27,238 nucleotides of DNA, taken from JAAYAY01 sp964429355. Its GTDB lineage: Bacteria > Planctomycetota > Planctomycetia > Pirellulales > Thermoguttaceae. Below the pieces are notes generated by a model. That model saw nothing but the letters and a program-made list of their open reading frames with translations. It had not been told where the DNA came from and did no database searches. The translations under genes were made by a program, and so were the position numbers. Shown here piece after piece: positions 13,639-22,300 of the stretch. The DNA lies in the NCBI GenBank assembly GCA_964429355.1, contig CAYSCH010000090.1:1-27238 (forward strand), read 5' to 3'. The first letter of the stretch is position 1. Each line of letters opens with the position of its first letter.

Positions 13639-16224
13639 ATGGTTGTTTCCCGGGGCATTTGCATGAAGTCAACGAACAAATGGCTGACGGAAGGGCGGCA
13701 TCGTCGCCTGCGATGTGAAACGCTTGAGAACCGGCTTCTGCTGTCGGTAACGATGACCGACTACGAGCAGTTGATGGTCTATTATGTCAATCGGGCACGG
13801 GTTGATCCGGCGGCCGAAGCCGCCCGTCTTGGTGTGGGCCTGAATGACGACCTCCCTGCGGGGACCATCTCTCCCGATCCCAAGCAGCCGCTCGTTGCCA
13901 ACCAGGCCCTGGTCGACGCCGCCGTGGGGCACACCGCGGACATGCTGGCGAGAGATTTCTTCGCCCACGACAACCCGGAAGGCGAGGACTGCGTTGACCG
14001 GGCAGGCCAGGAACATTATCCGTCGACCTATGTAGGAGAGAATATCTCGTGGGAAGGTTCCACGGGCACGCTGGACCAAGACAATCAAGTAGTCCGGCGA
14101 TACGAGAGCCTGTTTCGTTCACCAGCTCACCGCACGAATATCTTTCACGATCTCTACCAGGACGTTGGCATCGGAATGCGGTTTGGACAGTTCACGGCAT
14201 CGGGCGTGACCTACAACGCTTCTATGGTGACCCAGAACTTCGGACGGCGAAATGCTGACACGTACCTGGTGGGAGTCGTGTTCAGCGACACCAACGAGAA
14301 CGGCGTCTACGATCTCCATGAAGGGCTTGCCGGCGTCAGCGTGGAGGTGGGGGATCGTGCAACGACCACGAATGGCTCCGGAGGCTGGGAGATCCAGGTT
14401 CCGGCGGGCACGCACACGATTGTCGTTCAGGGCGAGTCCTTCGGCGATGCTGCTACGAGCAGGGTTACGGTTGGCAAGCAGAACATGGAAGTCGATTTTC
14501 TCTCGGGACAGTCTTGGGGCATCGTCAATTTCGACGACACGCCGCCACCGCAAGGCGTCGAGGATCAATATTTCGCGGAGGCGGAACAATTGCTCACGGT
14601 TTCCGCCGATGCGGGGCCCCTTGCCAATGACCTGGATCCGTCTCAGGCCGGGCTGACGGTCGAGTTGGTCGACGCACCCCAGCACGGTGTGCTGGACATC
14701 GAACTGGATGGGACCTTCTCCTACGAGCCAACCGGGGGATTCCGCGGGATCGACACCTTCACCTATCGGGCGACTGCAGGCGAGGCGACCTCGAATCTTG
14801 CCACGGTCACGATTGTCGTTGCGGAATCGCTGCAAACGGTCGACTTCCGGCGTCTGCTTGACCTCGACTTGTCGGCAGGCAACCTATGGTATCGTTTCCG
14901 ACCGGCTCGAGCGGGCATGTTGACTGTGGAGACCAGCGGTCCTGACGACGTGCTTGCGCTCTACGATGCAAACCTCGACGAGATCGCCTCCTCTCAGGAT
15001 TCGGCGAGGATCGACCGCGTGGTCGACGGGACCGAGACGTTCTACCTGAACGTGGCAGGGACGGGCCTGAGCACCGATCTTGGCATCGCCAATCTCGTCA
15101 CAACTGTCGGCACGGAGGTCCGGGTCTTCGGGACCGACGGTGCCGACCAATTCCAGTTTGCCCCGGCGGATTCCTGCAAGGTCACGATCAACGGAGTCGA
15201 GTACGGCTTTGACGAAAGCGAGTATGAAACGATCGTGTTCAGCGGCGGCCAAGGGGATGATTCGGCGGAACTAAGCGGCGGACCGGACGCCGAGGTGGCC
15301 CGGTTCTACCCGGACCACGGCACGTTCGGCGCCAGCGGGTTCCTCGTAACCGTAAACGAGGTGGCGGCCATCACGGCCCACGGGGGCGGCGGGGCCGACG
15401 AGGCTTATCTTTACGACTCGCCGGCAGACGATACGTTCGTCTCGCGCCGCGGCTACGGCAAGCTGTCGGGTGATGGATTCGCGGTGGAGACGTTTGACTT
15501 CATGTTCAACTACGGCTACGCAACCACCCGAGACGGCGGCGTCGACATCGCCTTGATGGAAGACACGACGGGGGCCGACAAGTTCAAATTCGATTGGCCC
15601 GAGTCGGGGCAGTTCTTCGGCAAGATGTACGGCGGCGGGGTGTACTACAACCGTGCGAAGAACTTTGAGCAGATCGAGGCCGTTATGACCGACGGCAAGG
15701 ACACGGTTCGCATGTTCGATTCGGAAGGCGACGACGCGTTCTATGGCCAGATGGGCGAGAGCCGGATGACCGGCCCAGGTTATGAAGTGGCGGTGAGCGG
15801 CTACGACGGGCTGATTGCCTACGCCTCGACCGGCTCCGACGTTGCCTATCTGGAGGACTCGATGGGCGACGACGATACCCGGGCACGTCCCCACAAGATC
15901 GTACTTTGGAGCGGCGACGAGACCAGTCCGACCTACCAGATCACCGCCCGCAAGTTCGACCGGTACCACTTCGAGGCCAAGAACGGCGGATTCGATCAAG
16001 CCAAGCTGCACGACACGGCCTTGAGCGACCATGTCTATGCCGCCGGGAACTCTGCCAGCCTTTCCAGGAACCATGGCCAGCTCGATCTTCTCTACGAGGC
16101 CATTGCCTTCGAGTGGATTCGCCTCTACGCAACCGACAACGGCAGCCGCGACACACTGGAGAAGGAGGATCCGCTGGAGTTCGAACTGGTCTATGATTCG
16201 GCGTTGTGGGGAGAACCGGAATAG
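13639..16224 (+). CDS. Secreted multidomain CAP/SCP protein with planctomycete N-terminal motif
   Basis: An 861-residue secreted protein. The N-terminus 'RLRCETLENRLLLSV' is the LEPR-XLL-like motif typical of large planctomycete surface proteins. Residues of about 38-200 are a CAP domain with the usual His/Glu/His pattern: 'VGHTADMLARDFFAHDNPEG', 'VGENIS' and 'SPAHRTNIF'. About 206-290 is an SdrD B-like or transthyretin-like domain with the calcium-loop sequence 'SDTNENGVYDLHEG'. About 300-395 is a cadherin-like/VCBS beta-sandwich ('PTGGFRGIDTFTYRAT'). About 400-490 resembles a PPC domain. From about 540 onward come seven degenerate repeats of about 50 residues. Acidic composition suggests calcium binding. 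ATG 13639 follows GAAGGATCGG; a second ATG at 13663 gives an N-terminus more like relatives. CAP-domain proteins have varied roles, so the function here is unknown. Confidence 0.85.
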   Translation: MVVSRGICMKSTNKWLTEGRHRRLRCETLENRLLLSVTMTDYEQLMVYYVNRARVDPAAEAARLGVGLNDDLPAGTISPDPKQPLVANQALVDAAVGHTADMLARDFFAHDNPEGEDCVDRAGQEHYPSTYVGENISWEGSTGTLDQDNQVVRRYESLFRSPAHRTNIFHDLYQDVGIGMRFGQFTASGVTYNASMVTQNFGRRNADTYLVGVVFSDTNENGVYDLHEGLAGVSVEVGDRATTTNGSGGWEIQVPAGTHTIVVQGESFGDAATSRVTVGKQNMEVDFLSGQSWGIVNFDDTPPPQGVEDQYFAEAEQLLTVSADAGPLANDLDPSQAGLTVELVDAPQHGVLDIELDGTFSYEPTGGFRGIDTFTYRATAGEATSNLATVTIVVAESLQTVDFRRLLDLDLSAGNLWYRFRPARAGMLTVETSGPDDVLALYDANLDEIASSQDSARIDRVVDGTETFYLNVAGTGLSTDLGIANLVTTVGTEVRVFGTDGADQFQFAPADSCKVTINGVEYGFDESEYETIVFSGGQGDDSAELSGGPDAEVARFYPDHGTFGASGFLVTVNEVAAITAHGGGGADEAYLYDSPADDTFVSRRGYGKLSGDGFAVETFDFMFNYGYATTRDGGVDIALMEDTTGADKFKFDWPESGQFFGKMYGGGVYYNRAKNFEQIEAVMTDGKDTVRMFDSEGDDAFYGQMGESRMTGPGYEVAVSGYDGLIAYASTGSDVAYLEDSMGDDDTRARPHKIVLWSGDETSPTYQITARKFDRYHFEAKNGGFDQAKLHDTALSDHVYAAGNSASLSRNHGQLDLLYEAIAFEWIRLYATDNGSRDTLEKEDPLEFELVYDSALWGEPE
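15253..16200 (+). repeat. About seven degenerate ~50-residue protein repeats
   Basis: The C-terminal third of the CAP protein is built from repeats anchored on a pattern like 'D.A.L.DS.GDD.F', for example 'ADEAYLYDSPADDTF', 'VDIALMEDTTGADKF', 'KDTVRMFDSEGDDAF', 'DVAYLEDSMGDDDT' and 'FDQAKLHDTALSDHV'. Each is followed by a Gly/Tyr-rich segment and an aromatic 'F' strand. They are diverged at DNA level, so this is an ancient duplication rather than a recent tandem array. Confidence 0.7.
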
Positions 16225-16334
16225 ATGGCGGGAGGCGTCTTCCCGGTGCGTGCTTGATGTCGTTGTGTTAGACTATCCTCAGATTCGCGTTTGAAATGGT
16301 CCTGCAACAATGCCTTGCGAGAGGGAGAGCGGAT

Positions 16335-17357
16335 ATGAGCGTCGAGCAGCTCGTGAGCCAAGACTCCGATTCCCACACGATGCCGCGAAGGGGTTTCCTC
16401 AAGGCGTCTGCGACCGGTGCCGGTGCGGCACTGGGTGCGGCCGCCCTGATTTCCACGAAAGTCGCGGCCGCCCAGCAGGCGGCAGACGACGAAGGCGGAA
16501 TGAAGATCGGTATCAACCTGGAGTACGTCCGGCACGCTGACAAGAGTCTGACCTATGGTGTCCAAACGGCCGGCAAGATGGGCTACAAGTGGGTTGAGCC
16601 CTGTTTCCTCATGGGCCGGTGCCTGTTGTCAAGTGCCGGCTATTGCCACGTGACGAGCCTGGATACGGATCCCCAGCAGATCCTCGATCTCTGTGCCCAG
16701 GCCGGAGTGAAGATCAGCGGGGTCTCCTCCCATTCCGATCTGTTGAATCCGGAGTGGGGCGTGCTCTACGCTCGCCGCGGTATTCGTTACGCGCGAGCGC
16801 TGGGTGTCAAGATCGTCCAGATCACCGAGGACATGTATCCGCCGAAATGGATGACCGAAGACGATGCTTACGCGGTCATGCGAATCAACCTGCGATCGAT
16901 CGTGGAAACCTGCGAGGAAAACGGCGTGTGGATTGCCATCGAACAACATGGTCCCTACACGGCGAAGATCAAATCCATGACGCGGATCCTGGAACTGGTC
17001 GATTCACCGTGGATTCGTGTGAACTACGATTGCGGCAATACGTACCTGGCGGGTGAGGACCCTTATGCGATGCTGGAGGCGGTCATCGATCGCGTCGTGC
17101 ATGTGCACGCCAAGGACATTTCGCAGAAGCAGGCTGCCGCCGAGCGAGGAAAGGTCACGGGCACTGCGGTCGGCTGCGCGTGCGGTGACGGCGAAATCGA
17201 TTGGCACCGGCTGGTCAAGCGATTGAAGCAGGCCGGTTACACCGGCGTCCTGTCCGTCGAATGCGGGACCGAAGACGAGGCCCAGCGGTCCCTTGATTAC
17301 CTCACCCAGGTTCTTCAGGCAGAGGGCGCCGGGACTTCCCCAACAGACACCACTTGA
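16335..17357 (+). CDS. TAT-exported sugar phosphate isomerase/epimerase-like protein
   Basis: A 340-residue protein. The N-terminus 'MPRRGFLKASATGAGAALGA' carries a twin-arginine motif (Arg18-Arg19) and a hydrophobic stretch ending 'VAAAQQ', so it is predicted to be exported folded by the TAT system. The mature part is a xylose isomerase-like TIM barrel with a full set of candidate metal ligands: Glu203 in 'IAIEQHGPY', Asp232 in 'NYDCGNTYL', His258 in 'HVHAKDIS' and Glu309 in 'LSVECGTED'. Such exported isomerases are common in Planctomycetota beside Gfo/Idh/MocA oxidoreductases, with which they are thought to process unusual sugars. A decayed gene of that type follows here in convergent orientation. 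ATG 16335 is preferred because of the purine-rich GAGGGAGAG just upstream; the frame opens 39 bp earlier. Confidence 0.88.
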   Translation: MSVEQLVSQDSDSHTMPRRGFLKASATGAGAALGAAALISTKVAAAQQAADDEGGMKIGINLEYVRHADKSLTYGVQTAGKMGYKWVEPCFLMGRCLLSSAGYCHVTSLDTDPQQILDLCAQAGVKISGVSSHSDLLNPEWGVLYARRGIRYARALGVKIVQITEDMYPPKWMTEDDAYAVMRINLRSIVETCEENGVWIAIEQHGPYTAKIKSMTRILELVDSPWIRVNYDCGNTYLAGEDPYAMLEAVIDRVVHVHAKDISQKQAAAERGKVTGTAVGCACGDGEIDWHRLVKRLKQAGYTGVLSVECGTEDEAQRSLDYLTQVLQAEGAGTSPTDTT

Positions 17358-17432
17358 CCATCGGCACGGCCGTTCGCTCTCCGATCCGGATCTCCGCTCG
17401 GCTGGCTGAGTTTTAGCGCGCGGCTGAGACCA

Positions 17433-18235
17433 TCAGGTCTTCAGGCCGGTCAGGTCGGGTTTCAGTTCCTGGTTCGCCTTGAGCAACTCGTCCAGGGTCA
17501 TTCGGCCCTTGCGGAGACACGCTTCGCGACCAAGTATCGTGGCCAGGCAGCTATCGATTGCCATCGGGACCGTCTCGTTGGCGAAGAGTCCTTCCGTGAT
17601 CTGTTGATGGAAGCGAAGCTCTTGACGATGCCGAGCCGCTCGATGGCTCCCTGGCGGAACCGACTCGCGCACTCGATGATCTGCGGATCTGTGGGCATCT
17701 GGTAATCGACCAGAAAACAGCGTTTGCCGGCGGTGGCCTTCTTCGCGGCCGCATCAACCTTGAAGCAACCAGGCACATCCACGGCGATGGGCTTGGCCAT
17801 GTAGACGTGCAGGTGTGCGTCGACAGCCGCCTGGACGTGTTCGGGGAAGAAACACGGCGGCGTCTCCAATGCCACGGCTTCCACACCGCTCTCGATCACT
17901 CGGCGGTAGCCTGACAGGCCGGAGAACCGTCGTGTCTCGGCAACGCCGAGGGCATTGCCGGCGGCCTCGGCCACCTCCGGAAAGTAATCGGCGACGGCGT
18001 GCATCTCATAGCCGCCATGTTGGCGAAACAGGTCTGCGATCCAGGCACCACGCCCACCGCAGCCAACCACTCCAAGCTTGATCTTGCGTCCTGCTGCGTC
18101 CGCTTCCGCTGCACGGACTGGAGATGCACCGGGAATCGCCACCGCCGCTGCGGCCATCACGGTGCTGGCAACAAATTCTCGGCGAGAGAGCGACGAGGCC
18201 TGTCCGGGCCTCTGCGACGATTCATGCTGGCTCAT
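17433..18235 (-). pseudogene. Gfo/Idh/MocA oxidoreductase with internal deletion and frameshift
   Basis: The N-terminal part reads from ATG 18235 (AGGAG ribosome binding site 6 bp upstream). It has a TAT signal ('LSRREFVASTVMAAAAVAIP'), a Rossmann fold 'KLGVVGCGGRGAWIADLF', and 'YMAKPIAVDVPGCFKV', where this family has its EKP motif. Near 17610 the frame breaks. The C-terminal family ending ('QQITEGLFANETVPMAIDSC', then 'LATILGREACLRKGRMTLDE') continues in another minus-strand frame to a stop at 17433. Only about 60 residues of the C-terminal domain remain. Family members are usually about 420-450 residues, so roughly 150-180 residues are missing. No stable NAD(P)-dependent dehydrogenase can be made. 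It is either a true pseudogene or an assembly collapse, as an assembly gap lies 0.8 kb away. Confidence 0.8.
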
Positions 18236-18494
18236 ACCGTTCTCCTGACTGGCCATCGTGCCGTTGGGCGGCGAATTTCAGACCGCCTTCGCAGTGCCAT
18301 CATAAGCCTCCGAGATACGAGGCTGCAACTTGGCGCCGCGGCAGCCGGGCGGATCTTCACAGCTCCCCTCTGGGCAGGCACCCGGATCGTGGAGACTATG
18401 GTTGTTGCACGGCAATCGCCCCCTGGCGACCGGCCGGCGGCGGGTAGGTACCGGGCTTTCGTGGGTCACGGGGGGCTCATGAACTCGGCAAAGG

Positions 18495-19063
18495 TCAAGA
18501 ATCGCGCACCAGCTCAAGGGTTGCCCAAAGGCTTGGGTCTTCGCGATAAGGCATGGGGGAGCCGGCGGCAAAGGTCTGCTCGCCCAACTCGCGATCCGCC
18601 ACGGCGTAGTGGAAGCCGAGCCGGGGATGCTCGGCAGGGTCGAAACCGGTCAGGGCGGCGGCGGGGATGAGCAGGTCGAGCACGTAGCCATCGATCCGCT
18701 TCTGGCTGTGAGCCCGCAGCAGGCCGTCGTCGATCATGTTGGGGTTATCGCGGGCACGGTGGATCGGCATCCATTGGATGAAGGGCAGGTCCGCCCGGGC
18801 ACCGCTGCCGAACGGAAGGGCCACGAAGCGGTGGCAGAATCGCGAGGCTCGGTGGACATTGTGGACGTCGCGGGTGTCGATCCAAAGATGGACCGAGTCG
18901 CTGTCGTCGATACGATTGATGCGGCACCAGGGGGCCATCTTCTTGCCCTGAACACGGATCGAGAAGGCAAGCCCATCCTTGTTCCATGCTGCCCGGACAT
19001 CGGCCCAGGGTGTGCCGGCCTCCAGTTCGCTCAGGCCGACGAGCCGGAACCCGGCGTCGAGCT
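18495..19063 (-). CDS. Conserved hypothetical protein, 5' end lost in assembly gap (partial)
   Basis: About 189 C-terminal residues are visible, ending 'DPSLWATLELVRDS'. The remainder is cut by the run of Ns, and the apparent ATG on the other side of the gap should not be trusted. The segment looks like a beta-sandwich of the CBM9-like/DOMON-like type ('VRAAWNKDGLAFSIRVQG', 'DDSDSVHLWIDTRD', 'RIDGYVLDLLIPAAAL', 'RLGFHYAVADRELG'). The phrase 'DTRDVHNVHRASRFCHRF' is distinctive, and I believe it recurs in planctomycete hypothetical proteins, though I cannot confirm this here. Domains of this shape often bind carbohydrate or haem; no binding residues can be assigned. It is on the same strand as the broken oxidoreductase, 259 bp upstream of it. 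Confidence 0.65.
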
Positions 19064-19073
19064 NNNNNNNNNN
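19064..19073. other. Assembly gap (10 Ns)
   Basis: A run of exactly ten Ns, which usually marks a scaffold join of unknown length. It interrupts the 5' end of the minus-strand hypothetical gene. Reading frames that cross it are not meaningful. Confidence 0.98.
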
Positions 19074-19095
19074 GAGAGACATGGAGAAGTTGTCA

Positions 19096-19124
19096 GGATT
19101 CAGGGTTCAGGTTCAAGGTTCGGG
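19096..19124. repeat. Short degenerate tandem repeat beside the gap
   Basis: Four near-copies of a 6-7 bp unit follow in a row: GGATTCA, GGGTTCA, GGTTCA and AGGTTCG. They lie 23 bp from the assembly gap in a 238-bp stretch without genes. A longer array of this kind across the gap would explain why the assembly broke here. Confidence 0.55.
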
Positions 19125-19311
19125 ATGTGGAGTTAAGACATCGGGTGGTGCGGTTCGGGGTTGATCGGGGTCTGTTCTACTAACCTCAAAGATCGTGAAG
19201 TCTTTCACAAAGACTCGCGCTTTATCGGGAGCAGACTGTTTTCAGTTCGAGCGGTAGCTCGTATTGGCTGGCGGCCCTGCCGCCCTGGGGATGCTTGCAT
19301 TGCGAGCGTGC

Positions 19312-22300
19312 TCAAGAGTCTCCGTTTCTCGCGACGGTCTCGTAGTGTTCCTTGAGAAAATCGACCAGGGCGGCGTCTTCGAGTTGTTCGGTGGTGTGGA
19401 ATTTGAGCCGGATCTGGTCGTGATCGGGTTTTTCGGCATTCAGTTCGGGATCGTTTCCGAAGGAACGAACCTGGCCGAGAGCGAATCGGCCCTTGGGGCC
19501 GGTGAGAACGAGGTGGACTGCGTCGGCCTTCTTCGTCAGAAGTGTCGCCCAAGGCTCTTTCTGCGGCTTCACGTAAAACGGGACGAGAACCTTGTTGTTC
19601 CAGAGGGCCTGAGCGGCAGGTGCGGCCTCTGTGAGGAGTTCGACGAGTTGCTCCAGGACGGCCCCGGACCAGCGAACCTTGCCCCCGGCCGAGAAACCGC
19701 GACGGGTGAAGTGCCAGCGGCGCCCGAGGACCTTCCAGGGCATGACCTCTTCGGGACTGGCCGCGACGTGCTCGGCGAAGCGGCGGAAGCCCGCGATCGC
19801 CTCGTCGAGAAATTTCCAGAATTCGGGGCGGTCGATTTCGTTATAGCTGTGAACTCGGAGTTCGACCTCCTGCCACGGGCCGCGGAGATTCCTGCACTTC
19901 GTTCGCGGCTCGGTGCCGTAGAGCGGCAGGTCGGGCATGTCGTTCAACGGTTTCAGATCGAGCCGCTGGACGATCTCGTCGCGGCGGAAACTGTTCTTCG
20001 TCGTGCGGAACTTGAGCTTCAGCAACCACTCCTCGCCGGTGATGGCGTGGAAGAACCAGCCGTCGGATTTCTTCAGCCCGCAGATCTCCACGATGCTGCG
20101 GTTGTTCCAGTTGGTTTCGCTGAAGCAGTCGGCATCCTGGATCTTCTCAACGACGTCCGTCAGCATGCGCCCTTCCCAGCGGCAAGGGTTGCCGTTTCGG
20201 CCCACGCGATCCCGAGTGTGCCAGCGGGGGCCGTCGATTTCCCAGGGCATGCGCGCGTCGCCGCCGACTTCCTTGATTTCCAGATCGCCTTCCTGCTTCT
20301 CTTCCTCGGCGGCGAAATCGTGGATCACCCGCTTCTCGTGAGGGCCGGCCTCGAGGATCGGCTGGAGGACTTCGCCGGTGTGGGATCGCTCCATGCCCGA
20401 GGCCGCCTTGCGACCGGGCCGAAAGGCCTTGCGGGCGTGGGCGACGACGTCTTCGGGGGTTCCGGCAACGACGATCTGCCCGCCTTCGTCGCCGGCCTCC
20501 GGTCCCATGTCGAGCACCCAGTCGGCCGTCTTGATGACGTCGAGATTGTGCTCGATGACCACGACCGTATTGCCCAGGTCGACGAGCCGATTGAGCACGT
20601 CGAGCAGCTTGGCAAGGTCGTCAAAATGGAGCCCGGTGGTGGGCTCGTCGAGGAGGTAGAGGGTGCGCCCCGTATCGGGGCGGGACAATTCCGCCGCCAG
20701 TTTGACTCGCTGCGCTTCGCCGCCCGAGAGGGTCGGCGCCGATTGGCCGAGGGTGATGTAGTCGAGCCCGACGTCGCAGAGAGTCTGCAGGATACGGCGG
20801 ATTTTGGGAATGTTCTTGAAGAGTTCGAGGGCCTGGCCGCAGGACATGTCGAGCACGTCGGCGATCGATTGGCCGTGGTAACGGACCGCCAGGGTCTCCG
20901 GCTCGTAGCGGCGGCCGCGGCAATCGTCGCATTCGACCCACACGTCGGGCAGGAAATGCATCTCGATCTTGAGCTGCCCGTTGCCCTCGCACTTCTCGCA
21001 GCGCCCGCCGGCCACATTGAAACTGAACCGGCGCGGCGAATAGCCCCGCAGCTTGGCCTCCGGGAGCTGGGCAAACAGGGTGCGGATGTGTTCGAAGACT
21101 CCGGTGAAGGTGGCGGGGTTCGAGGTGGGGGTCTGGCCGAGCGGTTGCTGGTCGACGCGAATCACCTTGTTGATCTGCTCGATCCCAAGGATTTCGTCGT
21201 GAGCGGCGGGCGCCACTTTGGCCCGATGGAGCAGGCGAGCAAGCGCCCCGTAAAGGACGTCGTTGACCAGGGAGCTCTTGCCGCTTCCGCTCGGTCCGCT
21301 GACGACGGTGAAGGTACCCAAGGGAATTCGAGCGGTGATGTCGTGGAGATTGTTGTGACGGGCACCGCGGATCTCCAGCCAGGCCCCGCCTGGCGGAAGG
21401 GGTGGAAGCCCCTGTTTGCCCTTGCCGGCGACGCTCTCCATGCGGCGATTGGTCGGCACGGGAATGGATTTCTTCCCGGAGAGATAGGGACCCGTGACGG
21501 AGTTGCGCCGCCTGGCGACTTCCGCGGGAGTTCCCTGGGCCACGATCTCGCCGCCAAGTCGGCCGGCGGCCGGACCGAAATCGAGCAGCCGGTCGGCTCC
21601 CAAGACGACTTCGCGGTCGTGCTCCACGACCAGGAGCGTGTTGCCCAGATCGCGGAGCCGTTTCAACGCCGCCAGCAGCCGCTTGTTGTCGCGAGGGTGA
21701 AGCCCGATCGTCGGTTCGTCGAGCACGTAGAGCACTCCGCAGAGCCCGCTCCCCACCTGCGCCGCCAGGCGGATACGCTGCATTTCACCGCCGGAGAGCG
21801 AAGGAGCAGGGCGGCTGAGGGTCAGGTAATCGAGCCCCACGTCGACGAGGAACTGCACCCGGTTGCGGATCTCACGCACCAGTTCGCCGGCCACCTGGCG
21901 TTCGGTGGCGTCGGGCGTCCACTGGTTGACCCAGGCCAGGAGCCGGCCGAGGGGCATGCGGCAGAGTTCGTCGATCGTTCGTCCGCGAAGCTGAACGGCG
22001 GCTGCGTCGTCGCGCAGACGGCTGCCGTTGCAGAGCGAGCATTCCACCTCGTCAACGAGGTGTTCGAGCCGGCTGCGGAAGGCTGGTGAGATGCGGCTCG
22101 CCTCGTCCAGGGCAGGATAGAGCCCCTTGTACTGGAAGCGGAAAACAGGGCGGGATTTCTTACCCTTCTGCGACGCGGCTTCCGGTAAGGCCTCCCCGGC
22201 AGCAGTCGAGGAGACGTGAACGTCGAACCAGCGCTCGCCCGTGCCGTGCATGAGCAGCCGGCGGTGCTTGGCGCCGAGCTGGTCGAAGGGAACATCGGTG

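Noticed and set aside
16335..18235. A functional TAT-exported isomerase/dehydrogenase operon
   Set aside because: The two genes are convergent, not co-transcribed, and the dehydrogenase is broken by a deletion and frameshift.
18495..19082. A complete hypothetical gene starting at 19082 on the minus strand
   Set aside because: That start lies across the ten-N gap, so neither the frame nor the first residues can be trusted. Only the part up to 19063 is annotated.
19270..19284. A terminator for uvrA formed by GGCGGC-CCT-GCCGCC
   Set aside because: The stem is only 6 bp and no T-run follows on the minus strand, so it is too weak to call.
19264..22089. A 941-residue plus-strand open frame antisense to uvrA
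   Set aside because: It mirrors the uvrA frame and has the composition expected when GC-biased third positions suppress stops on the opposite strand. It has no domain motif, and uvrA motifs occupy every part of the region.
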